Assembly (NCBI GenBank): GCA_913057435.1
Contig: CAJXNY010000039.1
Location: forward strand, 1 to 47,541
Source of the DNA: an uncultured Oceanospirillaceae bacterium
GTDB lineage: Bacteria; Pseudomonadota; Gammaproteobacteria; Pseudomonadales; Balneatricaceae
Direction of reading: 5' to 3'
Length of the DNA stretch: 47,541 nt
Position 1 is the first letter of the stretch; every line of letters begins with the position of its first letter. The notes under the pieces were generated by a model, which was not told the DNA's origin, did no database searches, and saw only the letters and a program-made list of their open reading frames with translations. The translations under genes were made by a program, and so were the position numbers. Below, piece by piece: positions 1 to 8,220 of this stretch.

Positions 1-51
1 ATACGAGATCAGCCTCGGTCTCGTGGGCTCGGAGATGTGTATAAGAGACAG
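1..51. other. Illumina Nextera P7 adapter (artefact)
   Basis: This is the tail of the P7 primer (ATACGAGAT), an 8-base index CAGCCTCG, and the Nextera read-2 transposase adapter ending in AGATGTGTATAAGAGACAG. It is library sequence, not genome. It produces the well-known spurious peptide beginning MGSEMCIRDR. The biological insert starts at base 52. Confidence 0.98.
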
Positions 52-646
52 GCACACTGCCCAGGCCTTTGCCCTCCGAGCGCATCTCGATGGCATGACC
101 ACCGTTGAGTTTCAGCTCAAACTCGGGGTTGATCTTGAACTGCACTGCCCAGTCGCCAGTGTCATCCTGGTTAAAATAGATCCACTGCATGCCGTAGCTG
201 GCTTGCAGCCGTTCAAATTCAGCCCCCACGTTGTCCGTGTTAGCCCCGGGTTGCCCGGTCAGCCATTTCAGCTCGGCCAGCGCGCCTTCGCCCCGTTCCA
301 GCGGCGATAGCATTTCGTCGTCGGGTTCGGTTTCCTCCCCGCGTTCGATATCGGCCATCAGCGGGATGTCATCTTCGTCCTGCTCTATATCCGCCATCAT
401 AGGACTGTTGTCCGGCTCGTCCATGGCGTTCGTCATCATCTGTTGGTGCTGCGGGTACGGCGGATTGTCTTGCGGTTGCAGCTGCTGCCAGCCCATCCAT
501 GGGGAGGGGGTTTCATCGTCGACAACATCCGTGGCGCTGTTGTCGGTATAGGCCATTCTCTTTTCCGGCGCGGTGGTAAAACGGCCCCGCGCATCACGGT
601 AACGACGGGGGGCTGAGCGTTTTTTTCCAGGGTGAAATTGCTGCAT
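52..646 (-). CDS. Basic N-terminus hypothetical protein, 3' end cut by contig end
   Basis: An open frame runs from the ATG at 646 to the adapter junction without a stop, giving about 198 residues; the C-terminus is missing. The first 30 residues (MQQFHPGKKRSAPRRYRD...) are strongly basic. Residues of about 40-110 are acidic, Pro- and Met-rich and probably disordered, with two copies of an M-ADIE motif. From about residue 115 a folded region begins (ALAELKWLTGQ, then YGMQWIYFNQDDTGDWAVQF). I do not recognise the family. A disordered basic start, followed by an acidic linker and a folded C-terminal part, resembles cargo proteins of contractile injection systems, and it is the last gene of the effector-rich side. 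That role is inference from context. Confidence 0.7.
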
Positions 647-698
647 GGGAAACCTCGGCGGTATTAAGGGAAGCACCCTGCTGCCAGCCCGGCTAACG

Positions 699-847
699 CA
701 GCTTATCCCCACGCGTGTGGGGAACTCTGACTCTGAAAGACTGGCAGGAAGGGAAAGACGGTGTATCCCCACATCGGTGGGGAACAGTTTTATACGCAGG
801 CGTATAAAAACAACGGGGCGGTTAATCCCCACGTCTGTGGGAGCACC
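699..847. CRISPR. Degenerate type I-E-like CRISPR remnant (3 repeats, 2 spacers)
   Basis: Three 29-base units start at 699, 759 and 819, exactly 60 bases apart. Each has the frame TATCCCCAC-n-GTGGGGAAC (third copy AATCCCCAC...GTGGGAGC). The middle copy, CGGTGTATCCCCAC...GGTGGGGAAC, closely follows the E. coli type I-E repeat. The loop bases differ between copies and the third repeat has lost its end, so the array looks decayed. Intervening sequences are about 31 bases each; the second contains the inverted repeat TTTTATACGC-AG-GCGTATAAAA. No cas gene is present in the window. Confidence 0.6.
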
Positions 848-926
848 CTGGTTGCTAACATCATGTTCTTTATACATAAATAGCGTGGTTAAAAAGTGTG
901 CCAACGTTTGCGGGGGCAGTGTGGGC

Positions 927-1847
927 TTATCCCAGGGTGTCCTTCAGGAACTTGTCCCGCCAGCTGTCGTAACTGTTGGCGGCGGCGGGCAGCACTGCGC
1001 CAACAGTCTTATCAGCCGCGGCGGCACCCACGGTGGTAATGCGCATCGGGTTGGGCTGTTTAAGCTGCCAGTAGTATTCCAGTTCGCTCAGGAACTGGTC
1101 ATACAGGCCCAGGGTGTGGGCTTCCAGCTGGGCCTCCCAGTTCAGCAGGTTGACGTAACCCATGCCGCCGATGGTGGCCAGCCAGGACAGTGATGCTGGC
1201 AATGCCGGGCCGCGGCCGCTGGCTTTATCCAGCCCATCGACACCGGTGTTCTTTTGTTTGCTGATGGCCGGGGCGGCGGCCCAGCCGGCGGTGTTGCCGC
1301 ATGGGCCAATTTTGTAGACATTCACCGGACCTTTGACGCCGGTGGTTTCGTTAAACCAGCCCGCTTCCATTTTCGAGGCGGCATTGCGCACGCTGTAGCC
1401 GTTGACGGTGTAGTCAGCGCGTTCCTTGATCACCGTCCAGTAGACGATGTTGCTGCCACCGGATACCAGGGCCTTGGCCGGGGCTTCGGTGGTTTTATGG
1501 TCCATGTTGTCGTGGTGGGAGAAGGTGGCGATGTTGGCCATGCTGTGGCCGCTGCCGCCCAGATGGTTGTTCACCAGGTGCCCGGCGACATGGCCATAGC
1601 CGGTGGCGGCCTTCAGTGCCTGGCCATTGGGCCGCACCCCGGCATTGGTGCTGCTGCCGGTGTTGTAATCGGCCGGGGTGACATAGGCCCCGGCCAGGTC
1701 TGACTCGGCATTGGTGGGCAGTGCTGCGCCCATCGGGTCCGTAACGGTGGGGCTGTTAGCGGCCCATTTTTGCTGCCACTGGTTTTGCAGCGGCTGTACG
1801 GTGGGTTTGGTGGTGGCGTTTTTCAACGCTCCGCGAAGTGATTTCAT
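927..1847 (-). CDS. Nuclease-like effector candidate with GHLVNNHLGG motif
   Basis: A 306-residue protein. Residues about 86-117 carry HVAGHLVNNHLGGSG, followed by N105, paired His at 111-112 and DNMDH. This arrangement (GHLhN..LGG.G...N...F....N..H) resembles the core of DNA/RNA non-specific endonuclease-like toxin domains seen in cargo proteins of eCIS loci; His90, Asn94 and Asn105 would be the candidate active residues. It is paralogous to the gene ending at 12478. The two share the N-terminal pattern M-SL-GALKN--TKPTV-P-QNQW-QK, which may be a loading signal. A GAGG ribosome site precedes the ATG at 1847. Function is inferred from motifs only; a structural or processing role is not excluded. 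Confidence 0.55.
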   Translation of the reverse strand: MKSLRGALKNATTKPTVQPLQNQWQQKWAANSPTVTDPMGAALPTNAESDLAGAYVTPADYNTGSSTNAGVRPNGQALKAATGYGHVAGHLVNNHLGGSGHSMANIATFSHHDNMDHKTTEAPAKALVSGGSNIVYWTVIKERADYTVNGYSVRNAASKMEAGWFNETTGVKGPVNVYKIGPCGNTAGWAAAPAISKQKNTGVDGLDKASGRGPALPASLSWLATIGGMGYVNLLNWEAQLEAHTLGLYDQFLSELEYYWQLKQPNPMRITTVGAAAADKTVGAVLPAAANSYDSWRDKFLKDTLG

Positions 1848-1993
1848 GGGGGGGCCTCGTGGGGTCGAGTCGACCGGGCGGATGTCTGTGCGGTGGTACT
1901 GCCGGTTGTCATCGGCTATTTCCTTGCGCAGGCAACGGCAGCTTTGCCGCAGCCTGCGCGTGGTTACGGGGTGTGGTTGGGGCGGTGAAGCGC

Positions 1994-3331
1994 TTAGCTC
2001 AGCTCAATCTGGCGACGTTCGATCGGTGCGTCCTCTTCGGAGATGGCGACGATCTCAAACGGCGGCAGGTTCCAGGGTTGCTGCTGGTACTCAACGGTTT
2101 TCCGGCTGGATTCAGCGGAGAAAGTGAACGACACATCGGCTGCGATGGTCCAGTCGGGCAGGCTGTCAGTCAGCAGCACTTCATTGATCACCAGTGCGCG
2201 CATTGGGTCATCGAGATAACCGACCCAGCAAGGGCTGTCCTGGGCGGTCAGGCAGCCACCGTACAGGTAGGTGGAATGGGCGCTGTTGTGCTGCAGCTGC
2301 CAGCTGCCCAGCAGGTTGAAATCGCTGTCAGTGTGCAGTACCCGGCCTTGTTTATCCGGGGTGTTGCCAGACAGCCATATATCGCCCCCGGCGGTTATCT
2401 GCATATCCTTCATATTAACGCCGCTGTAGCTGCGCACGGTCAGGGTATCCAGGCTGGCGCTAAAGCGGCCAACGGCCTCCTGGCCCAGGCAACGCAGGGT
2501 GCCATCGGCGGCCAGTGCCAGGTCATACTGGATCCCGATGCCGCTGACTGTCTGTTCCTTTTGTACGGTCAGGCTCTCATCCAGCTGGGCGACATAGAGA
2601 ATACCGCTGCTCATGTAGCCGGTGATATAGACGTCGCCCTGATCACTGATTGCCAGCCCATAACCCAGCTGGTTCTTGTTGGTATCGGTCACTACATGGC
2701 TGGCCTGCAGTTGCAGATCTTTGTTTAACTTGACGAGAAACAGTGAGTAATTATTACTCGAATCTGACATTTTCAGGGAACCACAGAGATAGAGGTGGCC
2801 GTTGTGGTACTGCATTGCGTTTGTGTGCAAGGGACTATGGTGCTCAAACCTCACCTGGCTCAGCAGGTTCATCTCACTGTCGAAGTGGGCCAGGTAGTTC
2901 GATGAGTTCACTTCGGTGGTGATATATATATGGTCATCCTCATCGTGACAGATGTACTCGTATCCCTGTACACCCTGTTTGCCGATCACGATCTGTTCTG
3001 CTGTGGTCATACCGGCATTGAACCGGGTCAGCGACAGGCCTTTGGGATCATAGCTGTCCCCGGTGATGGCCAGTCGTCCCTGGTGGTCAATACTGGCGGC
3101 GGTGGAGAACTGGGTGGCATTGATATCCATAAGCAATGCGACTGGCTGGGTGCTTAATACGGTTGATGGAGCTGGCGTTGTGGCAGTCTCCGGGGTGGAG
3201 GTCTCCGGCTGCCCGCTGCAGTGGCAGTTATCACAGTGGATATGCAGCTGGCCGATATTGAGGGTGCCAGAAAAGTGGTTGATCAGGCACTGGGCATCTG
3301 TTGCCAGGGTAGTTTCAGGGGTGTCACTCAT
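1994..3331 (-). CDS. Beta-propeller protein A (anchor-linker-propeller family)
   Basis: A 445-residue member of the nine-protein family in this window. Residues 1-40 form the small anchor: a Cys near 15, a strand of alternating hydrophobic and polar residues (LNIGQLHIHC) and a C-N-C-HC cluster. Residues 41-65 are a Thr/Pro linker, shorter than in the paralogs. From about 70 to 390 there are roughly 45-50-residue blades of the form GhhYhTG...YLAHFDSEMNLLSQ, as in SBBP or NHL-type propellers. A shared beta-rich C-terminal tail follows (ADVSFTFSAESSRKTVEY). AAGGA precedes the ATG at 3331. It has no signal peptide. Likely role: exchangeable receptor-binding or fibre-tip protein (inference from the spike fusion at 43515-46160). 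Confidence 0.7.
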   Translation of the reverse strand: MSDTPETTLATDAQCLINHFSGTLNIGQLHIHCDNCHCSGQPETSTPETATTPAPSTVLSTQPVALLMDINATQFSTAASIDHQGRLAITGDSYDPKGLSLTRFNAGMTTAEQIVIGKQGVQGYEYICHDEDDHIYITTEVNSSNYLAHFDSEMNLLSQVRFEHHSPLHTNAMQYHNGHLYLCGSLKMSDSSNNYSLFLVKLNKDLQLQASHVVTDTNKNQLGYGLAISDQGDVYITGYMSSGILYVAQLDESLTVQKEQTVSGIGIQYDLALAADGTLRCLGQEAVGRFSASLDTLTVRSYSGVNMKDMQITAGGDIWLSGNTPDKQGRVLHTDSDFNLLGSWQLQHNSAHSTYLYGGCLTAQDSPCWVGYLDDPMRALVINEVLLTDSLPDWTIAADVSFTFSAESSRKTVEYQQQPWNLPPFEIVAISEEDAPIERRQIELS

Positions 3332-3402
3332 GGGTGATATATCCTTATATCGGGGTAGGGTTATATGGGCAGACAGGCTGGTAGCTGTCGTGGGTTGATT
3401 GC

Positions 3403-4290
3403 TCAGTCTTCGTCTTCATCGCCTTCGTCAATTTCAGCAAACCCCGCCAGTACCGGTCTGGGCTGGCGACTTGACGGGCCGCCGGTCTGTTTTTTCAGCA
3501 GATCCTGGGCGATGCGTTTCAGGTGGTTAAGGTTGGCCAGGTTGGCCTCGGCAAGCCCTTTCGCTTCGCTGTTGCCGCCTCTGACATCCAGTGGGTCCAT
3601 AAAGTGGGGCACGCCCTGGGGGTCGATGATGAACTGGGCATCGCCCCACCATGGCACCTGGCGGGTATCGAACTGATCAAGGGCGGTGACAAAGTTCTGT
3701 AACTTTTCCTTTCGCTGGGGACTCAGTGTGCCCACCGGGCGGCGGCCCAGGCCGAAGGCGATGCTGGCTTCGCCGAACACTTCACCGTCGATAATCTTCA
3801 TCAGCTGGCCCTCATTGGGGTTCACCAGATCTTCCAGTTTGTGATGGACCCCCGGGATAAACTGCTGCTGGAGCCAGGGGCCGACGCTTTCATCGTCACT
3901 TTTTGTGGTGTCCGGGGTGGTGGCCCCGGCGCTCTTGAGCCCCTGCAGCAGTCGGTATTCTTCGCTCAGATCGCTGGCACCGCTGCTGGCCAGGGTAAAC
4001 ATGAAGACCATCTGGCTGTTGTCATCCTGCTTTTCACACAGGTAGGCGTATTTGAAGCGGGCATTGAGGGTGCGTTTGTACTGGTAACCTTCGCCGATGA
4101 TGATCGCTTTCTGGGCCTCGCTGGGCGGGCCGCCGGTAGTTTTCGCTGACGGGCTGGAGAAGTGCTTCAAGCCAACTGGACGCCGCTCGGGGCTGCGGCT
4201 GGCTTGCTGGTTGAGGCTTTCCAGCCAGGCCGGGGTGCGGTTTTTTAGCCGAGGTGAGAGTGGCGGGGATTTGGGGGCTTTGAAGTCCAT
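3403..4290 (-). CDS. Putative kinase-like effector
   Basis: A 295-residue protein with a Pro/Ser/Arg-rich disordered start (residues 1-55) and an acidic tail (DEGDEDED). Between them is what may be a kinase-like fold: IIIGEGYQYKRTL as a possible glycine loop, EEYRLL as a possible helix C, GPWLQQQF at a hinge position, GDAQFIIDPQG resembling the catalytic loop (D-x-Q instead of D-x-N) and MDPLDV in place of DFG. No convincing VAIK lysine is visible after MVFMF, so it may be a pseudokinase, or the assignment may be wrong. It sits between two propeller genes (A and B), with gaps of about 50-70 bases, which suggests one transcript. It is offered as an effector candidate, not a firm family assignment. 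Confidence 0.5.
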   Translation of the reverse strand: MDFKAPKSPPLSPRLKNRTPAWLESLNQQASRSPERRPVGLKHFSSPSAKTTGGPPSEAQKAIIIGEGYQYKRTLNARFKYAYLCEKQDDNSQMVFMFTLASSGASDLSEEYRLLQGLKSAGATTPDTTKSDDESVGPWLQQQFIPGVHHKLEDLVNPNEGQLMKIIDGEVFGEASIAFGLGRRPVGTLSPQRKEKLQNFVTALDQFDTRQVPWWGDAQFIIDPQGVPHFMDPLDVRGGNSEAKGLAEANLANLNHLKRIAQDLLKKQTGGPSSRQPRPVLAGFAEIDEGDEDED

Positions 4291-4338
4291 GGGCTGTCCT
4301 TGTTCATGGCTTGTTCATGGCGTGGGGGGCTGTCGTGG

Positions 4339-5688
4339 TCAGGCGGTAACAGGATTGATATCGATCGCTTCTACCGTGATGGTTACCTCAGTATCGCTGA
4401 CTGCCAGGTCCAGCTCGGTAAAGGGGGCGGTGCTGATCTCAACGGAAGAGTCCATCGGGATCAGAGTAAAACGGCTCGGATCAAGACGCTCGAAGGCTGA
4501 TTCCGCATTATCTGATTCCAGAAACGCACTGTTCAGAGCGATGGGATGGGGCGCGCTAACCCCATCGTTGAGGCGCAACTCGTAGCCAGCACAACCGATG
4601 TTTCCCAGTGGGGAGCGCTGAATATCTATTATCGCGAGAACCGGAGAAGTGCCAGCAATGGTTGTCCCCAGATCCTGCCAGGCAGCGATGGTATTAAGGT
4701 CACTGTCCAGCTTGATAGCGGTATGATAACCACCTATAGAGCCGAATACCCATAACGCCCCGAGCGAGTCCTGTGCAATAAACTTGGAGTGAATTTTGTT
4801 GCCTTCACTGTCTATAAGCTGGTAGCTTTTTGACTCGCTAAACGGGTTGGGAACATGTGTTATTTGGCCCCTGTTGCCGATAAGCCAGAGTCCACCGTCA
4901 AGGTCCGCACTCAGGTTGAGTATCTCATCTGCTCCTGTGACGGCTATTTGCCGTACTGCGCGCAGATCGGATTCGACCAGGTAAATCGTCGATAGGTAGC
5001 CATGAAGACAGAGCTGGCCATCCAGGATGAACCCATTATCCACCTTCTGGTTTAGCTTGATGCTCGCCTGTATCTCCAGTGCTTTATTAAATTGAATGAT
5101 CTGTGAGCAGGAGTTGGCACTGTCAGTGCTCAGTGTATAAATAGAATCATTATGTTCGATAATTCGCTTTATCCTGTCTATGGGTAGCCGGATCGATTCA
5201 AGCAGTTTCATTTCATGATCCAGCTTCCAAACCCCACAAAGATGAGCGGGAGTCCTGTCAAAGCCCGCGGTGTAGATGGCACTGTTATCTGCCGTTACAT
5301 CAACCAGTACATGTGCCGGTGAGAAACGAACACGCTGGCCACTGCTAAAATCAGCACTATAACGATCCAGCAAGCCATAGGAGGTGTCTGTTTTCAGGTG
5401 GCCGACTGCCAGCAGATTATTATCCGGGTCGAACCCAAGGCCGTAGTATTCACCGGCGTCTGATGTTCTGGCCAGAAGGGGAGCCTGGATAACGGGCTCA
5501 ATGGGGTCTGTTACCGGATCTTTGACTGGATCGCCATCGTCATTGCTGCCACAGCCACCTCCACAGCAATTAATATGCAGATGCATGGTTACCGGTCCAT
5601 GGTTATGCACGGTAACGCAGCCGGTTCCTGTATCAGTATTGCAGGCACAGTGTTCGTTGCTGGCCAACTCAGGGCTTGTTTCGCTCAT
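4339..5688 (-). CDS. Beta-propeller protein B (anchor-linker-propeller family)
   Basis: A 449-residue paralog. The anchor is the most Cys-rich of the set: CACNTDTGTGC, then the strand VTMHLHINCCGGGC, with alternating His/Asn facing one side. A short DP-rich linker (DPVKDPVTDPIEP) leads into blades such as NLLAVGHLKTD...LLDRYSADFSSGQ and GLWLIGNRGQI. The tail (STAPFTELDLAVSDTEVTITVEAIDIN) is a beta-rich C-terminal domain shared with the other members. Spacing to gene C upstream is 121 bases. Predicted cytoplasmic or particle-borne; no secretion signal. Role by analogy with the spike fusion: binding tip. Confidence 0.7.
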   Translation of the reverse strand: MSETSPELASNEHCACNTDTGTGCVTVHNHGPVTMHLHINCCGGGCGSNDDGDPVKDPVTDPIEPVIQAPLLARTSDAGEYYGLGFDPDNNLLAVGHLKTDTSYGLLDRYSADFSSGQRVRFSPAHVLVDVTADNSAIYTAGFDRTPAHLCGVWKLDHEMKLLESIRLPIDRIKRIIEHNDSIYTLSTDSANSCSQIIQFNKALEIQASIKLNQKVDNGFILDGQLCLHGYLSTIYLVESDLRAVRQIAVTGADEILNLSADLDGGLWLIGNRGQITHVPNPFSESKSYQLIDSEGNKIHSKFIAQDSLGALWVFGSIGGYHTAIKLDSDLNTIAAWQDLGTTIAGTSPVLAIIDIQRSPLGNIGCAGYELRLNDGVSAPHPIALNSAFLESDNAESAFERLDPSRFTLIPMDSSVEISTAPFTELDLAVSDTEVTITVEAIDINPVTA

Positions 5689-5809
5689 GGTCTTTCCTTG
5701 GGATAGAGGGAATTAAAAGTCGCGGGTGTTGGATTATCGGTATGTGATCTGACGCCCGTAGTGGGCTGTTGCCCGACTCAGGACGTCGTGATGAACCCCG
5801 GCTAAATGC

Positions 5810-7162
5810 TTAGCCCGGCAGGTCTGCTGTGCTGACCGGCGCGTAAGAAATGTTGATAGTTATATCTATGATAGGCTGCTGGTTCTCCACCAGCATGTCG
5901 TTACTCATGGTCAGGGTATGGGTGCTTTCGATCAGGTTGAATTCACCCGCATCCAGACTTTCGAATTTATCGGCTGAATTTTCAGTCGTGAGTGCGTGCT
6001 GATTCAGCAAAAAGCCACTTCCCCCAGAATGCAGCTGACCGGTCATCCAGACATCGCCATCTGGAGAACTGTATGCATGAAAGAACATAAATTCATTATC
6101 ACTGAAGGCGCTTGTGTTAACAGACTGTACACTCTGTACCGCCATCTGCTTATCAATAGACAGGATCATTCGTCGGCTTTCATCACTGGTTGTTTTATAT
6201 TCAGCCGTCAGCCATAGAGCCTCGTTCGCATCCTCGCCAATCTGAGTAAGGCTTGTAGCGGGCAGGGTGCTGTCCAGGATAAAGCTACGGACCAGATCAA
6301 ACTGGTCATTCAGCTGAGCGATAATATTTTTGCCCTGGTTGTGCCCCAGTAGCCATGCACCACCATCTTTGGCCGGCACTACATCCGTCAGGGATTCTAT
6401 CCCGGCCAGCGTATGGCGTGTCGCCTGCTCCAGCTCGTTATCCAGCACCGTAAAGCCTGTAGTCCCTTTGACCATCAGCTGGCTGCCGACTGATTCAATG
6501 TGAGGTGCGTCGTTTGCGATAACGGTGCCCTTGACCAGTTTAAGATCTCTGGTGAGATGCAGGATCTGACCACGCGCGTGAGCGGTGCCAGAGACGTAGA
6601 GTTCACCGTTATGCAGGACCAGATCCCTGAGGAAGTTCAGATCCAGTTTTATGGCTGAAACCAGGTTCAGATCTGTATCAAGTTTGATTATGAAGGTATG
6701 TGTTTGCGGAGCGACGAGCGATTGGCCTACAGCGAAGATATTGCTTTCGTCAGCGACTACACCAAAGAAGCGCATGGCTGGCGAGAAGTACGCTTTCGTT
6801 CCTACTGTAAAGTCAGAGTGATACTTGATTAGCAGGCCGCGATCACCGTCTGTTGCTGTTCTCTCATGACCCACGACGATGACATTGCCTTGTGGGTCGG
6901 TCGTGCTGGCGTAAAAGCTCTGTCTTCGAATGTCACTGCCATCAGGCGGAGTGATAATCACCGGTCTCGAAGGGACTCCTGTATTGTCTGTGTTGTCTGT
7001 ATTGTCTGTATTGCCTGTATTGCCTGTAGAGTCGCCATCACATTGGCTTTTTTCACCGCAGCAGCAATTAATATTGACCGTTTCGATGCTAATGGGGCCG
7101 CTGATATGAATGGGTTGACAGTTAGTATTGCAATCACCAGTGTGAGTATTGGTATCAGTCAC
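5810..7162 (-). CDS. Beta-propeller protein C (anchor-linker-propeller family)
   Basis: A 450-residue paralog. The anchor has CNTNC, the strand ISIETVNINCCC and a following C. The linker is GNTGNTDNTDNTDNTG, encoded by a 9-base tandem repeat (about 6980-7029). Propeller blades follow from about residue 70 (NVIVVGHERTA...LLIKYHSDFT; LYVSGTAHARGQILHLTRDLKL; AWLLGHNQGKNIIAQLNDQFDL). The C-terminal beta-rich tail has HTLTMSNDM and IIDITINI. It is the first gene after the YoeB gene on this strand and probably starts a transcript that continues into B, the kinase-like gene and A. Confidence 0.7.
   Translation of the reverse strand: MTDTNTHTGDCNTNCQPIHISGPISIETVNINCCCGEKSQCDGDSTGNTGNTDNTDNTDNTGVPSRPVIITPPDGSDIRRQSFYASTTDPQGNVIVVGHERTATDGDRGLLIKYHSDFTVGTKAYFSPAMRFFGVVADESNIFAVGQSLVAPQTHTFIIKLDTDLNLVSAIKLDLNFLRDLVLHNGELYVSGTAHARGQILHLTRDLKLVKGTVIANDAPHIESVGSQLMVKGTTGFTVLDNELEQATRHTLAGIESLTDVVPAKDGGAWLLGHNQGKNIIAQLNDQFDLVRSFILDSTLPATSLTQIGEDANEALWLTAEYKTTSDESRRMILSIDKQMAVQSVQSVNTSAFSDNEFMFFHAYSSPDGDVWMTGQLHSGGSGFLLNQHALTTENSADKFESLDAGEFNLIESTHTLTMSNDMLVENQQPIIDITINISYAPVSTADLPG
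6980..7029 (-). repeat. 9-base coding minisatellite in propeller C linker
   Basis: Roughly five imperfect 9-base units (plus-strand TGTCTGTAT and variants) encode NTD/NTG triplets between anchor and propeller. The unit length is a multiple of three, so copy-number change alters linker length without a frameshift. Confidence 0.85.
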
Positions 7163-7477
7163 GTTGAATCTCCAGATTAGAGTGGGTAAGCGTGGCTATG
7201 CCGCAGGCTGCAGCATGGCCAGAGGGTTGAGGTTAAGGGTGCTTTTGGCAGATACGGTTGTTGTGTTGATAATCGCCTGCTGGCTATCGCTGGGCGAGAC
7301 ACGGGGCGTTTTTGCTGTGCGGTTTACTGCCTGATCACATCGCAGCCCGTTCGATATCCACCGGTGGGTTGCGTTGTCAGTCTGGCTGTTAAGGGGGCTG
7401 GTTGTTGCGATTGGCCGCTGCCAGCACCTGCGCGGGCTTGGGGAGCGCAGCGCTGGCAGTGGTGCTACTGAGCAGGC
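7163..7477. other. Intergenic, no gene seen
   Basis: A 315-base gap upstream of propeller C and downstream of the YoeB-type toxin gene. Short frames on both strands lack ribosome sites and recognisable motifs. It presumably holds the promoter for the C-B-kinase-A run, but I see no confident promoter. Confidence 0.5.
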
Positions 7478-7738
7478 TCAGTAATGAAACCGGCAGGCGA
7501 TGACGGTGATGTAGCTGTCGTCGATGCGATACACCAGCCGGTGTTTTTCGTCGATGCGGCGGGACCAGTAGCCGCTGAGGTTTTCTTTCAGCGGCTCCGG
7601 TTTGCCCAGCCCCTCAAACGGGGTGCGCTGGATGGCGTGGATCAGTTTGTTAATGCGTTTGAGGGTTTTGCGATCCTGGCCCTGCCAGTATTCGTAATCC
7701 TCCCAGCCAGCCTGAGTCCAGGCGAGCAGGCGACTCAT
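7478..7738 (-). CDS. yoeB: YoeB-family mRNA interferase toxin
   Basis: An 86-residue protein, the usual YoeB length. It starts [18 protein letters not shown], as in YoeB proteins, has KRINKLI and [12 protein letters not shown], and ends [14 protein letters not shown] then VIACRFHY. YoeB residues Glu46, Arg65 and His83 are matched by the GKPEPLK, SRRI and CRFHY segments. In the family this is a ribosome-dependent endonuclease that cleaves mRNA at the A site and is held inactive by YefM. Its start overlaps the end of the antitoxin gene by four bases (ATGA), which implies translational coupling. The pair sits between effector-type genes and propellers, so a stabilising role for the locus is plausible. 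Confidence 0.93.
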   Translation of the reverse strand: MSRLLAWTQAGWEDYEYWQGQDRKTLKRINKLIHAIQRTPFEGLGKPEPLKENLSGYWSRRIDEKHRLVYRIDDSYITVIACRFHY

Positions 7739-7992
7739 GCGTCGTCCAGCAGGTCACGCACTACGGTCTGTCCGGCTCTGTCCTGCTCGATGGAACGGGC
7801 CAGGTGGGCGGCGTTGGCCGGGGTGCTGAGCAGGTGGACGGTTTCCATCAGGCTGTTGTAGGAGTCCAGCGACATCACCACCGCATCGCCGCCACTGCGG
7901 CGGGTGATCAGGGTGTGGTCGGCGTTATCCACCACCGTGTCGAGCACGGTTTTCAGGCTGTTGCGGGCATCGGAGTAAGAGACAACATTCAT
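7735..7992 (-). CDS. yefM: YefM-family antitoxin
   Basis: An 85-residue protein starting [20 protein letters not shown], the typical Phd/YefM N-terminal DNA-binding domain; [18 protein letters not shown] is the conserved middle, and an acidic C-terminal tail would wrap YoeB. The start is set at 7992 and not at the longer frame at 8055 because GAGG lies about 9 bases upstream, and the promoter and operator fall inside the longer frame. YefM and the YefM-YoeB complex repress their own promoter in known systems, and a matching palindrome lies just upstream. Confidence 0.93.
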   Translation of the reverse strand: MNVVSYSDARNSLKTVLDTVVDNADHTLITRRSGGDAVVMSLDSYNSLMETVHLLSTPANAAHLARSIEQDRAGQTVVRDLLDDA

Positions 7993-8006
7993 GGCAAAGC
8001 CTCGTG

Positions 8007-8030
8007 ACTTGTTCAATATATGGTACAAGT
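8007..8030 (-). promoter_or_regulatory. Probable YefM/YoeB operator palindrome
   Basis: ACTTGT (8007-8012) and ACAAGT (8025-8030) form an inverted repeat with a GTAC-containing centre. It overlaps the -10 box and start region of the yefM promoter, where YefM-type autorepressors bind. Confidence 0.55.
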
Positions 8031-8055
8031 ATAGCGTGAGGCGCATGTTGTGCAA
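8028..8055 (-). promoter_or_regulatory. Sigma-70-type promoter for yefM-yoeB
   Basis: On the minus strand, -35 TTGCAC (8050-8055) and -10 TATACT (8028-8033) are separated by 16 bases. This is the clearest promoter in the window and lies about 35 bases before the yefM ATG. Confidence 0.7.
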
Positions 8056-8220
8056 GATGTTGTGCAGGTTGGCCGATGTCGGGGCTGTGGGGGAGTGCGC
8101 AAAGACAGCCGGTGGTTTGATGCAACAGTGTCAGGCTGGCAATTGCAGTGGGTAGTGGTCTGTCATGGGAAGTCCTTATTGCAGGGTGGATAGTCTGTTC
8201 AGTTGTGGGAATGCTGTGGC

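Noticed and set aside
23-310. Plus-strand frame starting MGSEMCIRDR
   Set aside because: Its first residues are the translated Nextera adapter; the rest is the shadow of the minus-strand partial gene at 52-646.
645-1193. Plus-strand frame with a 20-residue periodic motif (IPT-VGNS)
   Set aside because: The periodicity is the 60-base spacing of the CRISPR-like repeats read through, and the rest lies opposite the nuclease-like gene.
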